Below are positions 14,852 to 22,888 of a stretch of DNA of 43,805 nt, in pieces (the first letter of the stretch is position 1; each line of letters starts with the position of its first letter). Position numbers and translations under genes: made by a program. The notes beneath the pieces were generated by a model. It saw only the letters and a program-made list of their open reading frames with translations. It did no database searches and had not been told where the DNA came from. Origin of the DNA: Bacteroidales bacterium (GTDB lineage: Bacteria > Bacteroidota > Bacteroidia > Bacteroidales > Muribaculaceae); the NCBI GenBank assembly GCA_004557565.1, contig SFGS01000029.1, positions 1-43,805 of the forward strand. Direction: 5' to 3'.

Positions 14852-15492
14852 AACTTCAACTCCTTATCCACGCTGATTTTCACATTATTTCCCACGCTGG
14901 TGCTGATCACGCCAGCGCCTTGTCGTGCCGCCTCCTCGGTCACCATCTGCGCCACGATGGCATTGTTGGCCTCGTCGAGGTGGCTCACCGGCTCATCGAG
15001 CAAGATGAAGTCGGCAGGCTGGCACAGCGCACGGATAATAGCCACACGCTGCTGCTGCCCTATCGAGAGCTTGCCCACAGGGCTGTTCACCTTTTCTGGT
15101 ATGCCCAGTCGCTCAAAATAGGATATAATCTCTTTCTCGGTCTTGAAATTGGTCAACCGATTTTTGAGTTGAATGTTTTCGATAGCTGTAAGTTCGGGGA
15201 AAAGTCGCAAATCCTGCGGCAGATAGGCAATGTGATTTTTGCGCACGTCGCACCATTGCTCCACGCTGAGGGTGCGAATGTCGGTGCCGTCGAACTGCAT
15301 CACGCCCGAATAGTCGATACGGTAGCCGTAGATGTAGCTACAGAGGCTCGACTTGCCTGTTCCGCTCTCGGCGGATATGAGATAGTGCTTCCCACGCTCA
15401 AACTCCACATTGCGGAGCCACACCTCGCTGTGGTCTTCCTCACGGCCGGCAAACACAGCGGGGAGCGTGTTGAGCAATACAATTTTCTGCAT
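14848..15492 (-). CDS. ABC transporter ATP-binding protein
   Basis: A 214-residue ATPase with Walker A ESGTGKSS (42-49), Q-loop LPQD (91-94), signature LSIGQQQR (142-149), Walker B FILLDEP (162-168) and D-loop SHLDEA. The usual H-loop histidine is not obvious: the C-terminus reads GVISTSVGNNVKISVDKELKL, so the switch region is divergent or shortened. It partners the FtsX-like permease through a 4-bp overlap and follows the CorC/HlyC-type gene by 18 bp, suggesting a three-gene operon. It would drive the permease from the cytoplasmic face. Confidence 0.85.
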   Translation of the reverse strand: MQKIVLLNTLPAVFAGREEDHSEVWLRNVEFERGKHYLISAESGTGKSSLCSYIYGYRIDYSGVMQFDGTDIRTLSVEQWCDVRKNHIAYLPQDLRLFPELTAIENIQLKNRLTNFKTEKEIISYFERLGIPEKVNSPVGKLSIGQQQRVAIIRALCQPADFILLDEPVSHLDEANNAIVAQMVTEEAARQGAGVISTSVGNNVKISVDKELKL

Positions 15493-15510
15493 ATATACTT
15501 TTAATTATAG

Positions 15511-16803
15511 TTATTCTTTTTCAACATTGGTAACCACCACACGCACCAGTTCCACGCGTGCGCCACTCTTCTTGAGCACCGACACTTTGAATGCGCCGAA
15601 GTCGATGGTGTCGCCCTCGTTGGGGATAGCACCGAGGTGGTTGAGCAGCAGTCCGGCTATGGTCTGATAGTCGTCGCTTTCGGGAATGTCGAGGTGATAC
15701 GCCTCGTTGATCTCCTCTATCTCCATACGCCCAGAGAACTCGAAAGTGCTCTCATTCACCTTGCGCGCCACCAGCTTGTTGTGGTCGTGCTCGTCTTGAA
15801 TGTCGCCGAAGATTTCCTCCACCAAGTCCTCCAGCGTCACCATACCGCTGGTGCCGCCAAACTCATCTACCACAATCGCCATCGAGCGACGCTCTTTGAG
15901 CAGGCTCTGCATCATATTCTTCGCAAGCATGGTTTCGGGGGCGAACAGCACCGGCTTCATCTGCTCCTTCCAGTTCACATCGGTCACGAAAAGTTCGCTC
16001 ACCGAAATGAAGCCGAGCACATTGTCGATGTCGTCGTGATACACCACCAGTTTGCTCAAACCGGTCTTTGAGAAAATCTCCACCAGCCCGTCGCGGTCGG
16101 TCTCGTTGATGTCCACCGCCACAATCTCGTTGCGTGGCACCATACAGTCGCGCAAGTGCGTGTCGCTGAAGTCGAGGGCATTTTCAAAGATTTTCACCTC
16201 GCGCTCCACCTCCTCGTTCTCGTCCTCGCGCTTGTCGATGGTCTCTTGCAGATACGCATCCAGTTCCTCCACCGTGAGGCGGTCCATCTTCTCCTTGTCG
16301 ATTTTCACGCCAAACATTCGCATCAGCAGTTGCGAAAGCATTTCGGTGAAGCGAGAGAGCGGATAAAGAATGCAGTAGAACAGAAACAGTGGCAGCGACA
16401 CCATGCGCAACGACGCATTGGGGTTGATGCGAAACAGCGTCTTTGGCAAAAATTCGCCGGTGATAAGGATAATCACGGTGCTGATGATGGTGAGCACCAG
16501 CAGTTGCAGGAACTCGTTTTCACCGAGCATCTCGTAAATAGGCGCACCAATCAGGCTCGCCATAGCCATACTATACACCACATTCACCACATTATTGCCC
16601 ACAAGCATAGTGGAGATAAACACCTCACTATTATTGTAAAACATATTGATAATGCGGTTGACCAACCCACCCTTTTGGGTGTCGATTTCAAGTCGCACCT
16701 TATTTGCCGACACAAAAGCGAGTTCCGTGCCAGAAAAGAAAGCCGACAGCAGCATAGTGATCAACACTATAATCAGCGAATTTGTAGACAAAGTATCCAT
16801 CAT
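15511..16803 (-). CDS. CorC/HlyC-family membrane protein (DUF21, CBS pair, CorC_HlyC domain)
   Basis: A 430-residue protein. The N-terminal DUF21/CNNM region (about 1-190) has four hydrophobic segments and the conserved SAFFSGTELAFVSANKVRLE. Next come two CBS domains (MVPRNEIVAVDI..., LLKERRSMAIVVDEFGGTSGMVTLEDLVEEIFGDIQDEHD) and a C-terminal CorC_HlyC domain (YHLDIPESDDYQTIAGLLLNHLG). Relatives are involved in magnesium/cobalt efflux; the Bacteroidota gliding protein GldE has the same layout, so that name is an alternative. It heads the operon with the ABC pair. A TAATTTTG box ends 5 bp from the ATG, implying a leaderless or nearly leaderless mRNA. Confidence 0.85.
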   Translation of the reverse strand: MMDTLSTNSLIIVLITMLLSAFFSGTELAFVSANKVRLEIDTQKGGLVNRIINMFYNNSEVFISTMLVGNNVVNVVYSMAMASLIGAPIYEMLGENEFLQLLVLTIISTVIILITGEFLPKTLFRINPNASLRMVSLPLFLFYCILYPLSRFTEMLSQLLMRMFGVKIDKEKMDRLTVEELDAYLQETIDKREDENEEVEREVKIFENALDFSDTHLRDCMVPRNEIVAVDINETDRDGLVEIFSKTGLSKLVVYHDDIDNVLGFISVSELFVTDVNWKEQMKPVLFAPETMLAKNMMQSLLKERRSMAIVVDEFGGTSGMVTLEDLVEEIFGDIQDEHDHNKLVARKVNESTFEFSGRMEIEEINEAYHLDIPESDDYQTIAGLLLNHLGAIPNEGDTIDFGAFKVSVLKKSGARVELVRVVVTNVEKE

Positions 16804-16807
16804 TAGG

Positions 16808-16815
16808 CAAAATTA
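16808..16815 (-). promoter_or_regulatory. Promoter -7 box adjoining the CorC/HlyC start codon
   Basis: The minus strand reads TAATTTTG, then CCTA, then ATGATG. A transcription start a few bases after the box would coincide with the start codon. Confidence 0.5.
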
Positions 16816-16902
16816 GTGATTTTTGCGGAGAAATAAGCGAATACCCACCACAAATTCAAAAATCCCCGCCAAAATCCCCATTTCGGCTTTTGTGTGGGGG
16901 CG

Positions 16903-16934
16903 AAAAAAGGGGCTCAGCGGTGATGCTGAGCCCC
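16903..16934 (-). terminator. Rho-independent terminator
   Basis: A perfect 10-bp stem, GGGGCTCAGC/GCTGAGCCCC, with a 6-nt loop is followed on the minus strand by TTTTTT. It closes transcription reaching the remnant at 16973-17170 before the CorC/HlyC promoter. Confidence 0.8.
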
Positions 16935-16972
16935 TGTGGGGATTATAGTTTTAAATAACTAAATCTTGAGGA

Positions 16973-17170
16973 TTATTGAGCCACGAACTGGGTCATTGCA
17001 GTCACGAAGGTCTTGCTGTCGAGCACGCCACGAGCGAAGTCGAGGTAGCCACGGCCGATTGCCCAATTCCAATAGTCGGTGAATGTGCCTACATTGCCCT
17101 TAGCATTGGTGTATTGGAGTTGACCCTTGTTTTCACCAGTTTGACCGTCGATTGGGTAATTCGCCCACAT
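16973..17170 (-). pseudogene. Possible 3' remnant of an exported-protein gene, or very small gene
   Basis: A 65-residue open frame (WNWAIGRGYLDFARGVLDSKTF region) with codon use like that of the neighbouring SusC/SusD genes and its own strong terminator. The frame stays open for 8 codons upstream of the first Met, back to a TGA. It has no signal peptide and no recognisable domain start. It lies 46 bp after the SusD terminator. The sequence has the character of the C-terminal end of a larger secreted protein, which suggests the 5' part was deleted. I do not recognise the family. Confidence 0.4.
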
Positions 17171-17208
17171 TCTATAATCTATGCGCCCTCTACCGCCTCA
17201 TAGGCCAC

Positions 17209-17240
17209 AAAAAAAGCGCCGAGGCTTGAAGCCCCGGCGC
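17209..17240 (-). terminator. Rho-independent terminator of the susCD operon
   Basis: GCGCCG-GGGC pairs with GCCTCGGCGC (one mismatch) around TTCAA, and TTTTTTT follows on the minus strand. It lies about 27 bp after the SusD stop. Confidence 0.8.
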
Positions 17241-17266
17241 TAATTATCATCGAGTGTCAGAATGTT

Positions 17267-19135
17267 TTATTCTTGGTCGCTATCCCACCATACTGGGATT
17301 GTCCAAACGTCGTCAGCCTTGTTCCATCCACCTGCGAGCGACATATCGGCACCTGGCACTTGTGCGCCAATTGCCTGGAGGTTGTCGGCGTTGTAGTTGA
17401 GCTCGTGTGAGCATTGACGCCAGCGGCGGAATTGCTTGCCTTCTGGAATAGCCTTCATAGCATCTACGAGAGTCTTGTGGTAAGCAGGCATTTTCCATCC
17501 GAGGAAGATTTCTGGATTGTAGTCGTAACGGCGCATGTCGTTCCAAGTTTCCATTGAGAAGAACATAGCGATACGCTTTTGAGTCATAATCTTGCCGAGG
17601 GTGATGTCGCTAGCTGTACCGAGAGCGTTGTTCACGTAGTTGTCGATGTCAGCAGCAGGGATTACAGTGAAAGATGGGCACTTTTTGAGGTTTTCATCTT
17701 CGCTGCACCATTTAGCGAGCTTTTCGTTCATGAGTTCCATGCTTGCCTTCACGCCCTTCTTGTAAGCGTCGTAAGCTTCAGCTTTTCTGCCAAGGTTGAA
17801 GAGCACTTCTGCACGGATGAAGCAAACTTCTGCATACGTACCTACGTAGGTTGGAGAAGATACGCGGGTGTAGAATGTGCCTGATTCGCGAGAGTTAGGT
17901 TGAGTAACGCCACCACGATAGTAGTAGAGGTCAGGATTCTTAGCATAACCTTTTGAAGAGCTGGTTTGCTCTACGTAAACGGTGTCGCCGAAGCGAGCAG
18001 CGTTGTCGCTGTCGATATAGAAGCCTTGTTTTTCCTTATCCCAAGATGCACGGATTGGACCACCTTCGCTGTTGATGTTAGAAGCGAGGTCGAGACCCAA
18101 AGAACGGCGCCATTCACCTTGCCACTTGATTTCAGCAGGAGTGTCGGCCGACTTTCTTGAAACAGCCCATGGAATGATCTTATCGGCACGTGGATCTTCG
18201 ATGCCGCAACCTGCGAAGTTGGTGAGGTTGTCGTAGTACATCTTAGTAATCATGTAGCCAGAGTTCATACCTGATACTGAGTAGAGACCACTGTAGTCAA
18301 CTGGTTCGTCCCAACCAAGCACGTCGTGGCTGGTAGAGTTGTTGTCGGTGTGGTTGATAACGGTGTTGTCGGCATTGCTTTGCATTGCCTTGTCGAGTTC
18401 GGCGAGAATGCCTTCAGCATCGTATTTGCCATCGAGATAGCTACCAGAAGCCTTCTTGCTGAGGTGGAGCATGAAGCGAGCCTTAAGCAAGTGAGCAAGT
18501 TTAATCCACTTGTCGATGTCGCCATTGTTCCAAGAGTCGTTAGCAGCGAGGGTTGGGAGAGTTGGGTGCTCTGCAGCTTGGTTTCTACCAGCTTCGAGCA
18601 GTTCGATAGCCTTGTCGATGTCGGCCAAGCAGCCCATGAAGATGGTCTTGCCGGTGTCGTACTTAGGAAGTGCGTTAGCGCCTGCAGCTTCGGTGTAAGG
18701 CATTTCACCATAAAGGTCGGTCATCAGCATGTTGCCGTAAGCCTTGATGAGGTAGCCAGCGCCTTCGAATTGCTTGTTGCCGGCAGCGTTGGCCTTGGCA
18801 ATCATATCGGGCACATTAGCATAAGCACCTACGAACCACCATTGGTAAGAAGTGGTCACAATACTATTTGTTGGGTACCATACCGACATGTTGAAGTAGG
18901 TACCGCCGCCTACGTTGCGAGTCCAGTCACCGCAAGCCATATTGCTACGCCAGCTTGCAAACATGTAAGCGTCATTAGTATAGAACTGGATGTGGGCGAG
19001 ACGCTGTTCGTATTTTGCAGCTTCTGCAGTTGGGATATTTGGGTTGGTATTCACATCAAGCCAGTCGTTGCAAGAGGTCAATCCCAGTGCCGCAGCACCC
19101 ATACCACACAGTATAATAGATTTGATTAATTTCAT
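17267..19135 (-). CDS. SusD/RagB-family nutrient-binding outer-membrane lipoprotein
   Basis: A 622-residue surface lipoprotein. The signal peptide ends in lipobox LGLTSC with the acylated Cys22, followed by NDWLDVNTNPNIPTAEA. The TPR-like helices (LAHLLKARFMLHLSKKA; FIRAEVLFNLGRKAEAYDAYKKGVKASM) and the C-terminal ETWNDMRRYDY motif are those of the SusD-like_2 branch, common in loci for non-starch or peptide-type ligands. It caps the SusC transporter encoded 53 bp upstream, capturing ligand at the cell surface. No glycoside hydrolase or sulfatase gene lies next to it, so the substrate cannot be read from context. Confidence 0.9.
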   Translation of the reverse strand: MKLIKSIILCGMGAAALGLTSCNDWLDVNTNPNIPTAEAAKYEQRLAHIQFYTNDAYMFASWRSNMACGDWTRNVGGGTYFNMSVWYPTNSIVTTSYQWWFVGAYANVPDMIAKANAAGNKQFEGAGYLIKAYGNMLMTDLYGEMPYTEAAGANALPKYDTGKTIFMGCLADIDKAIELLEAGRNQAAEHPTLPTLAANDSWNNGDIDKWIKLAHLLKARFMLHLSKKASGSYLDGKYDAEGILAELDKAMQSNADNTVINHTDNNSTSHDVLGWDEPVDYSGLYSVSGMNSGYMITKMYYDNLTNFAGCGIEDPRADKIIPWAVSRKSADTPAEIKWQGEWRRSLGLDLASNINSEGGPIRASWDKEKQGFYIDSDNAARFGDTVYVEQTSSSKGYAKNPDLYYYRGGVTQPNSRESGTFYTRVSSPTYVGTYAEVCFIRAEVLFNLGRKAEAYDAYKKGVKASMELMNEKLAKWCSEDENLKKCPSFTVIPAADIDNYVNNALGTASDITLGKIMTQKRIAMFFSMETWNDMRRYDYNPEIFLGWKMPAYHKTLVDAMKAIPEGKQFRRWRQCSHELNYNADNLQAIGAQVPGADMSLAGGWNKADDVWTIPVWWDSDQE

Positions 19136-19188
19136 ATTATATATGGTTTATATTGGGGTTTAACAATTATAGGTTTTTCTTAAATTGT

Positions 19189-22100
19189 TTAGAAAGTCAA
19201 GTTCACACCGAATGCTACGCTTGAAGTGGCAGGTACACCGCAGTAGTCGAAACCAACTGAAGAAGAACCACCACGACCAGCACCAGCAGCAGCCACTTCT
19301 GGGTCACCGTCGTAGTTGGTGAAGAGAAGGAGGTTGTTGGCGGTGAAGGTGAAGGTTGCACGCTTCACGAACTTGATGTTCTTAACGAGCCAATCCTTTG
19401 GCACATCGTAGCCAAGAGAGATGGTGCGCAGACGGAGGCTGTTCACCTTAGTGATCCAGTTGCGGGTCTCGTAGTTGTAAGCGCCAGTGTAGTAGCCTTC
19501 GATGATTGTAGCACCGTCGGTTGGGAGGTCGTTGAAGGTGTAGATCTTACCTGGTTCCCAAGTGTGAGTCACATCCTTGCCATCAGCGTCAACACCTGAG
19601 ATGGTGAGAGGTTGCTGACGGAATTCGCCTGACCACTTGCTTACACCGCTCATTGTCATCGCATACTTGGTGCCGTTGAACACATCACCACCTACACGGA
19701 ATTCCCAAAGCATATTGAGGGTGAAGTTCTTGTAAGTGAAGGTATTGTTCCAACCACCAGTGAACTTAGCTTCACGGTTACCAACTTCGAGAGTGGTCTT
19801 GCCGTCGGTTGGGAAGCCATTCTTGTCGAGGATGAGCTTACCCTCTTCGTTGCGTGCCCATTCAGTACCAGAGATTGCCATGAAGTTGCCGCCAGAGATA
19901 GAGCAAGCCTTAGCACCTGCATATTGAACGTCGGTCACGTACATGAATTCCATACCCTTAGGAAGTCCGTCCATTGTACCACGGTTGCCGGCTACGTTGA
20001 TGCCAGTTTCCCAAGTGAAGTCACCAGTCTTGATAGGAGTGCCGCTGAGGCTGATTTCAAGACCCTTGTTGTAAACGTTACCTGCGTTGATTGAGCAGAA
20101 GATGTAGCCAGTAGATTGAGGTCCACGTGGGCTAAGAATCTGGTTGAATGAGTTGTTTTGGTAGTAAGCGATGTCGAATTTCAAGCGGTTTTGGATAAAG
20201 CGCAATTCCAAACCAACTTCCCATGAGCGAGATTTTTCTGGTTTGAGCACTGGGTTACCACGAGTCCAGCTGTTACCTACCGACACTGCATCGTTGAGAT
20301 AAGTGTGAACTGGCCAAAGTTCGGTGTTGGTTTCATAAGCACCGGTATCTTTACCTACTTCAGCCCAGCTTGCACGCACCTTACCGAAGCTCAGCCATTC
20401 AGGACGAGCCTCACCCATAAGTTCGGTGAATGCGATAGCACCACTCACTGATGGATAGAAGTAAGAACGGTTGTCGAGAGGAAGGGTTGAAGTCCAGTCA
20501 TTACGGCCGGTAACGGTGAAGAAGATTGCGTTACGCCAGTCGGCACGGAATTCACCAAACACACCCACGAGGCGCTTCTTCGACATGAAGTAAGAGAAGT
20601 TGCGGTCGGTGTTGCTTACGTTGTCGTAAGAGTAGAATTCAGGAACTGCGAAGTTGTAGGCAATCTTGTAGTTGCGCTTAATTCTTGTGTAGTCGGTTGA
20701 AGTACCGAGCATCAAGTTGAGGTTGAAGTCACCGAATTGCTTGTTGATGTTGGTCATCAAGTTGGTTGAGAGGTAGCGGTAACGGAGGTCGTTGTCGCTC
20801 ATCATACCCTTTTGCCACACTTGCTTGATAGCACCGTTAGGAGCGATGCGGTTAGAAGCATCCTGAGTGTAAGTGTCCACACCCATGCGATAGCTTACCC
20901 ACCACCAGTCGGTGATGTCGGCCTTCACGCTGAAGTTACCAGTAAAGCGGTCGGTGTTATCGGTCATCTTGTTCTTGTTCACAATCCAGTATGGGTTGTC
21001 GCGTTCGTCCCATGGGTCGAGACGGTCGCCAAACATACGATAACGTGTGCCATCTTCATTCAGATAGTGGGTCATGTCGTCGGTTGGTGACCAGTTGTAC
21101 ACGCCATAGAGGGCACCTGTACCGCTTGAGCCATAGAGAGCTGCACCGGTAAGGGTACGGGTAGTGCGTGCGCTACTGTAAGCAGCGTTGGCACCGAATG
21201 TGAACATCTTGAACTTTTGTTCGCCATTGAAGCGGAAAGTGGTCTTGGTGTAACCTGTGGTTGGAACCACACCGTCTTGGTCGTAGTAAGAGCCGCTCAA
21301 GTAGAATGAGCCGTTCTTTGTACCACCCGAAACACTAAGGTTGGTGTCCCAAACGCCACCGGTCTGGAAGAAGTTGCCGATGTTGTCGTAAGTGGCAACG
21401 TCAGAGCCGTATTGTTCGCCCCAAGAGTTGTAAGAGAATTCGTTGAAGGCACGCTTGTAATTGCCATCGGTGCGAATTTCTTCCATGTAACCACGACGGA
21501 AAGTCTTTTGGGTTTCAGGAAGGTCTTTGCACCATGAGCTGATGTACTTAGCGCTGAGGTTCACTTCCACAGAGCCTTCTTTACCTTTCTTGGTGGTGAT
21601 GATTACCACACCGTTAGCAGCGCGAGAACCGTAAAGTGCAGAAGCGGCAGGGCCTTTCAGCACCGACATGTTCTCGATATCTTCAGGGTTGATATCCATC
21701 ACACGGTTAGAAGAAGTGGTAGCAGAAGCCATCGAACCATCGAATGCAGAGTTACCAACCACGGTAGAAGAGTTATCGTAAATGATACCGTCAACTACGA
21801 AGAGAGGTTGGTTGTCGCGGTTTTCAGAACCTGATGTACCACCACGGAGAATGATTTGTGAGCCAGCGCCAGCTGCACCAGAGGATTGGGTGATGTTAAC
21901 ACCCGCAATTTTACCTGAAAGTGAGTTGATGGCGTTGGTGCTCTTGTTACGCATCAGTTCTTCGCTGCTAAGGTCGTCAACAGCATAGCCGAGCGATTTT
22001 TTGTCTTTCTTGATACCGAGAGCGGTTACAACCACCTCATCGAGGTTGGTGGTGCCATCAGCCACTTTCACATTCACTACAGAGCCTGTGACTTTTACCT

Positions 22101-22389
22101 CAGTAGGCTTTGAACCAATGTAAGTGACCACTAATGTGCTGCCTTGTGCAGCCTTGATAGAGAACTTGCCGTTCACATCGGTGGCAGTACCCATCTTAGT
22201 ACCTTTCACCATTACGGTGGCACCGATTAATGGCTCGCCATTAAGGTCGGTAACGGTACCAGTAACTTTACTGTTGCTTTGCGCAATAGCAGTGAAGCCA
22301 CTAAGGTTTTGATTTGAGGTCAAAGCCATAGGTGCGCCACATGCAATCATAAGCGAAGCCAGCAATACGAATTGTTTCTTCATACGCAT
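19189..22389 (-). CDS. SusC/RagA-family TonB-linked outer-membrane transporter
   Basis: A 1066-residue protein. A signal peptide is followed by a carboxypeptidase-regulatory-like domain (VTGTVTDLNGEPLIGATVMV, about 42-115). The TonB box region is NLDEVVVTALGIKKDKKSLG (about 115-135). The plug carries the SusC signature GSQIILRGGTS and LKGPAASALYGSRAANGVV (about 250-270), followed by a 22-strand barrel. It imports a ligand captured by the SusD partner, driven by TonB-ExbBD. An internal Met at residue 3 (22383) is an alternative start. No clear TAnnTTTG box was found upstream. It heads the susCD operon. Confidence 0.92.
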   Translation of the reverse strand: MRMKKQFVLLASLMIACGAPMALTSNQNLSGFTAIAQSNSKVTGTVTDLNGEPLIGATVMVKGTKMGTATDVNGKFSIKAAQGSTLVVTYIGSKPTEVKVTGSVVNVKVADGTTNLDEVVVTALGIKKDKKSLGYAVDDLSSEELMRNKSTNAINSLSGKIAGVNITQSSGAAGAGSQIILRGGTSGSENRDNQPLFVVDGIIYDNSSTVVGNSAFDGSMASATTSSNRVMDINPEDIENMSVLKGPAASALYGSRAANGVVIITTKKGKEGSVEVNLSAKYISSWCKDLPETQKTFRRGYMEEIRTDGNYKRAFNEFSYNSWGEQYGSDVATYDNIGNFFQTGGVWDTNLSVSGGTKNGSFYLSGSYYDQDGVVPTTGYTKTTFRFNGEQKFKMFTFGANAAYSSARTTRTLTGAALYGSSGTGALYGVYNWSPTDDMTHYLNEDGTRYRMFGDRLDPWDERDNPYWIVNKNKMTDNTDRFTGNFSVKADITDWWWVSYRMGVDTYTQDASNRIAPNGAIKQVWQKGMMSDNDLRYRYLSTNLMTNINKQFGDFNLNLMLGTSTDYTRIKRNYKIAYNFAVPEFYSYDNVSNTDRNFSYFMSKKRLVGVFGEFRADWRNAIFFTVTGRNDWTSTLPLDNRSYFYPSVSGAIAFTELMGEARPEWLSFGKVRASWAEVGKDTGAYETNTELWPVHTYLNDAVSVGNSWTRGNPVLKPEKSRSWEVGLELRFIQNRLKFDIAYYQNNSFNQILSPRGPQSTGYIFCSINAGNVYNKGLEISLSGTPIKTGDFTWETGINVAGNRGTMDGLPKGMEFMYVTDVQYAGAKACSISGGNFMAISGTEWARNEEGKLILDKNGFPTDGKTTLEVGNREAKFTGGWNNTFTYKNFTLNMLWEFRVGGDVFNGTKYAMTMSGVSKWSGEFRQQPLTISGVDADGKDVTHTWEPGKIYTFNDLPTDGATIIEGYYTGAYNYETRNWITKVNSLRLRTISLGYDVPKDWLVKNIKFVKRATFTFTANNLLLFTNYDGDPEVAAAGAGRGGSSSVGFDYCGVPATSSVAFGVNLTF

Positions 22390-22594
22390 TCGTCCTTAGT
22401 TAGTTAGATTGTTGATAGTATTAAAGTGAATTATCTCTTAAAAAAACAATGTTTATGGTAAAGTGCAAATACTTTGCCGATGCAAATTTTTAACTTTTTT
22501 CACACATACGCAAATTTTTTGCCAATTATTTTTTAAAAAAAATCACCATCTCCCCCCTCATTCATTAATTTTTGCTATCAAGGCAAGGGGAAAC

Positions 22595-22744
22595 AAGTCA
22601 ACGAGTCAACAAGTCAACGAGTTGAAGTCAGACAAGTCAGACAAGAGATGGGACTGAAGGGTCCGAAGGGTCTGCCGGGTCCGAAAACAAAGCACCCCCA
22701 TCAGCCCCAAAACCCGTTGACCTGTTGACCCGTTGACTTTTTTT
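22595..22744 (+). repeat. Compound short-period repeat folding into a long hairpin with T-tract
   Basis: The left side has octamers GTCAACGA/GTCAACAA/GTCAACGA, then GTTGAA, then nonamers GTCAGACAA, then GGGTCCGAA/GGGTCTGCC/GGGTCCGAA. The right side (about 22713-22737) has octamers in inverse orientation, CGTTGACC/TGTTGACC/CGTTGAC, followed by TTTTTTT. The two octamer arrays can pair, with G-T wobbles, into a stem of about 24 bp. The remainder of 22390-22594 is AT-rich leader of the SusC gene. Confidence 0.6.
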
Positions 22745-22780
22745 AGAACATTTTTTCTTCCCCCTTGCAACTTTTTGCCT

Positions 22781-22788
22781 TACCTTTG
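22781..22788 (+). promoter_or_regulatory. Promoter -7 box of the TonB-type receptor gene
   Basis: TACCTTTG matches TAnnTTTG. The predicted leader is about 95 nt, up to the ATG at 22889. Confidence 0.5.
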
Positions 22789-22888
22789 CGTCTAATATAT
22801 GGAACGGCGCCACAAACGCACAGTGCACAGCCTTTAGCGGTGTCGCCCCTTTTTTTAACAATCCATATATCACCTATCGAACAAACGA

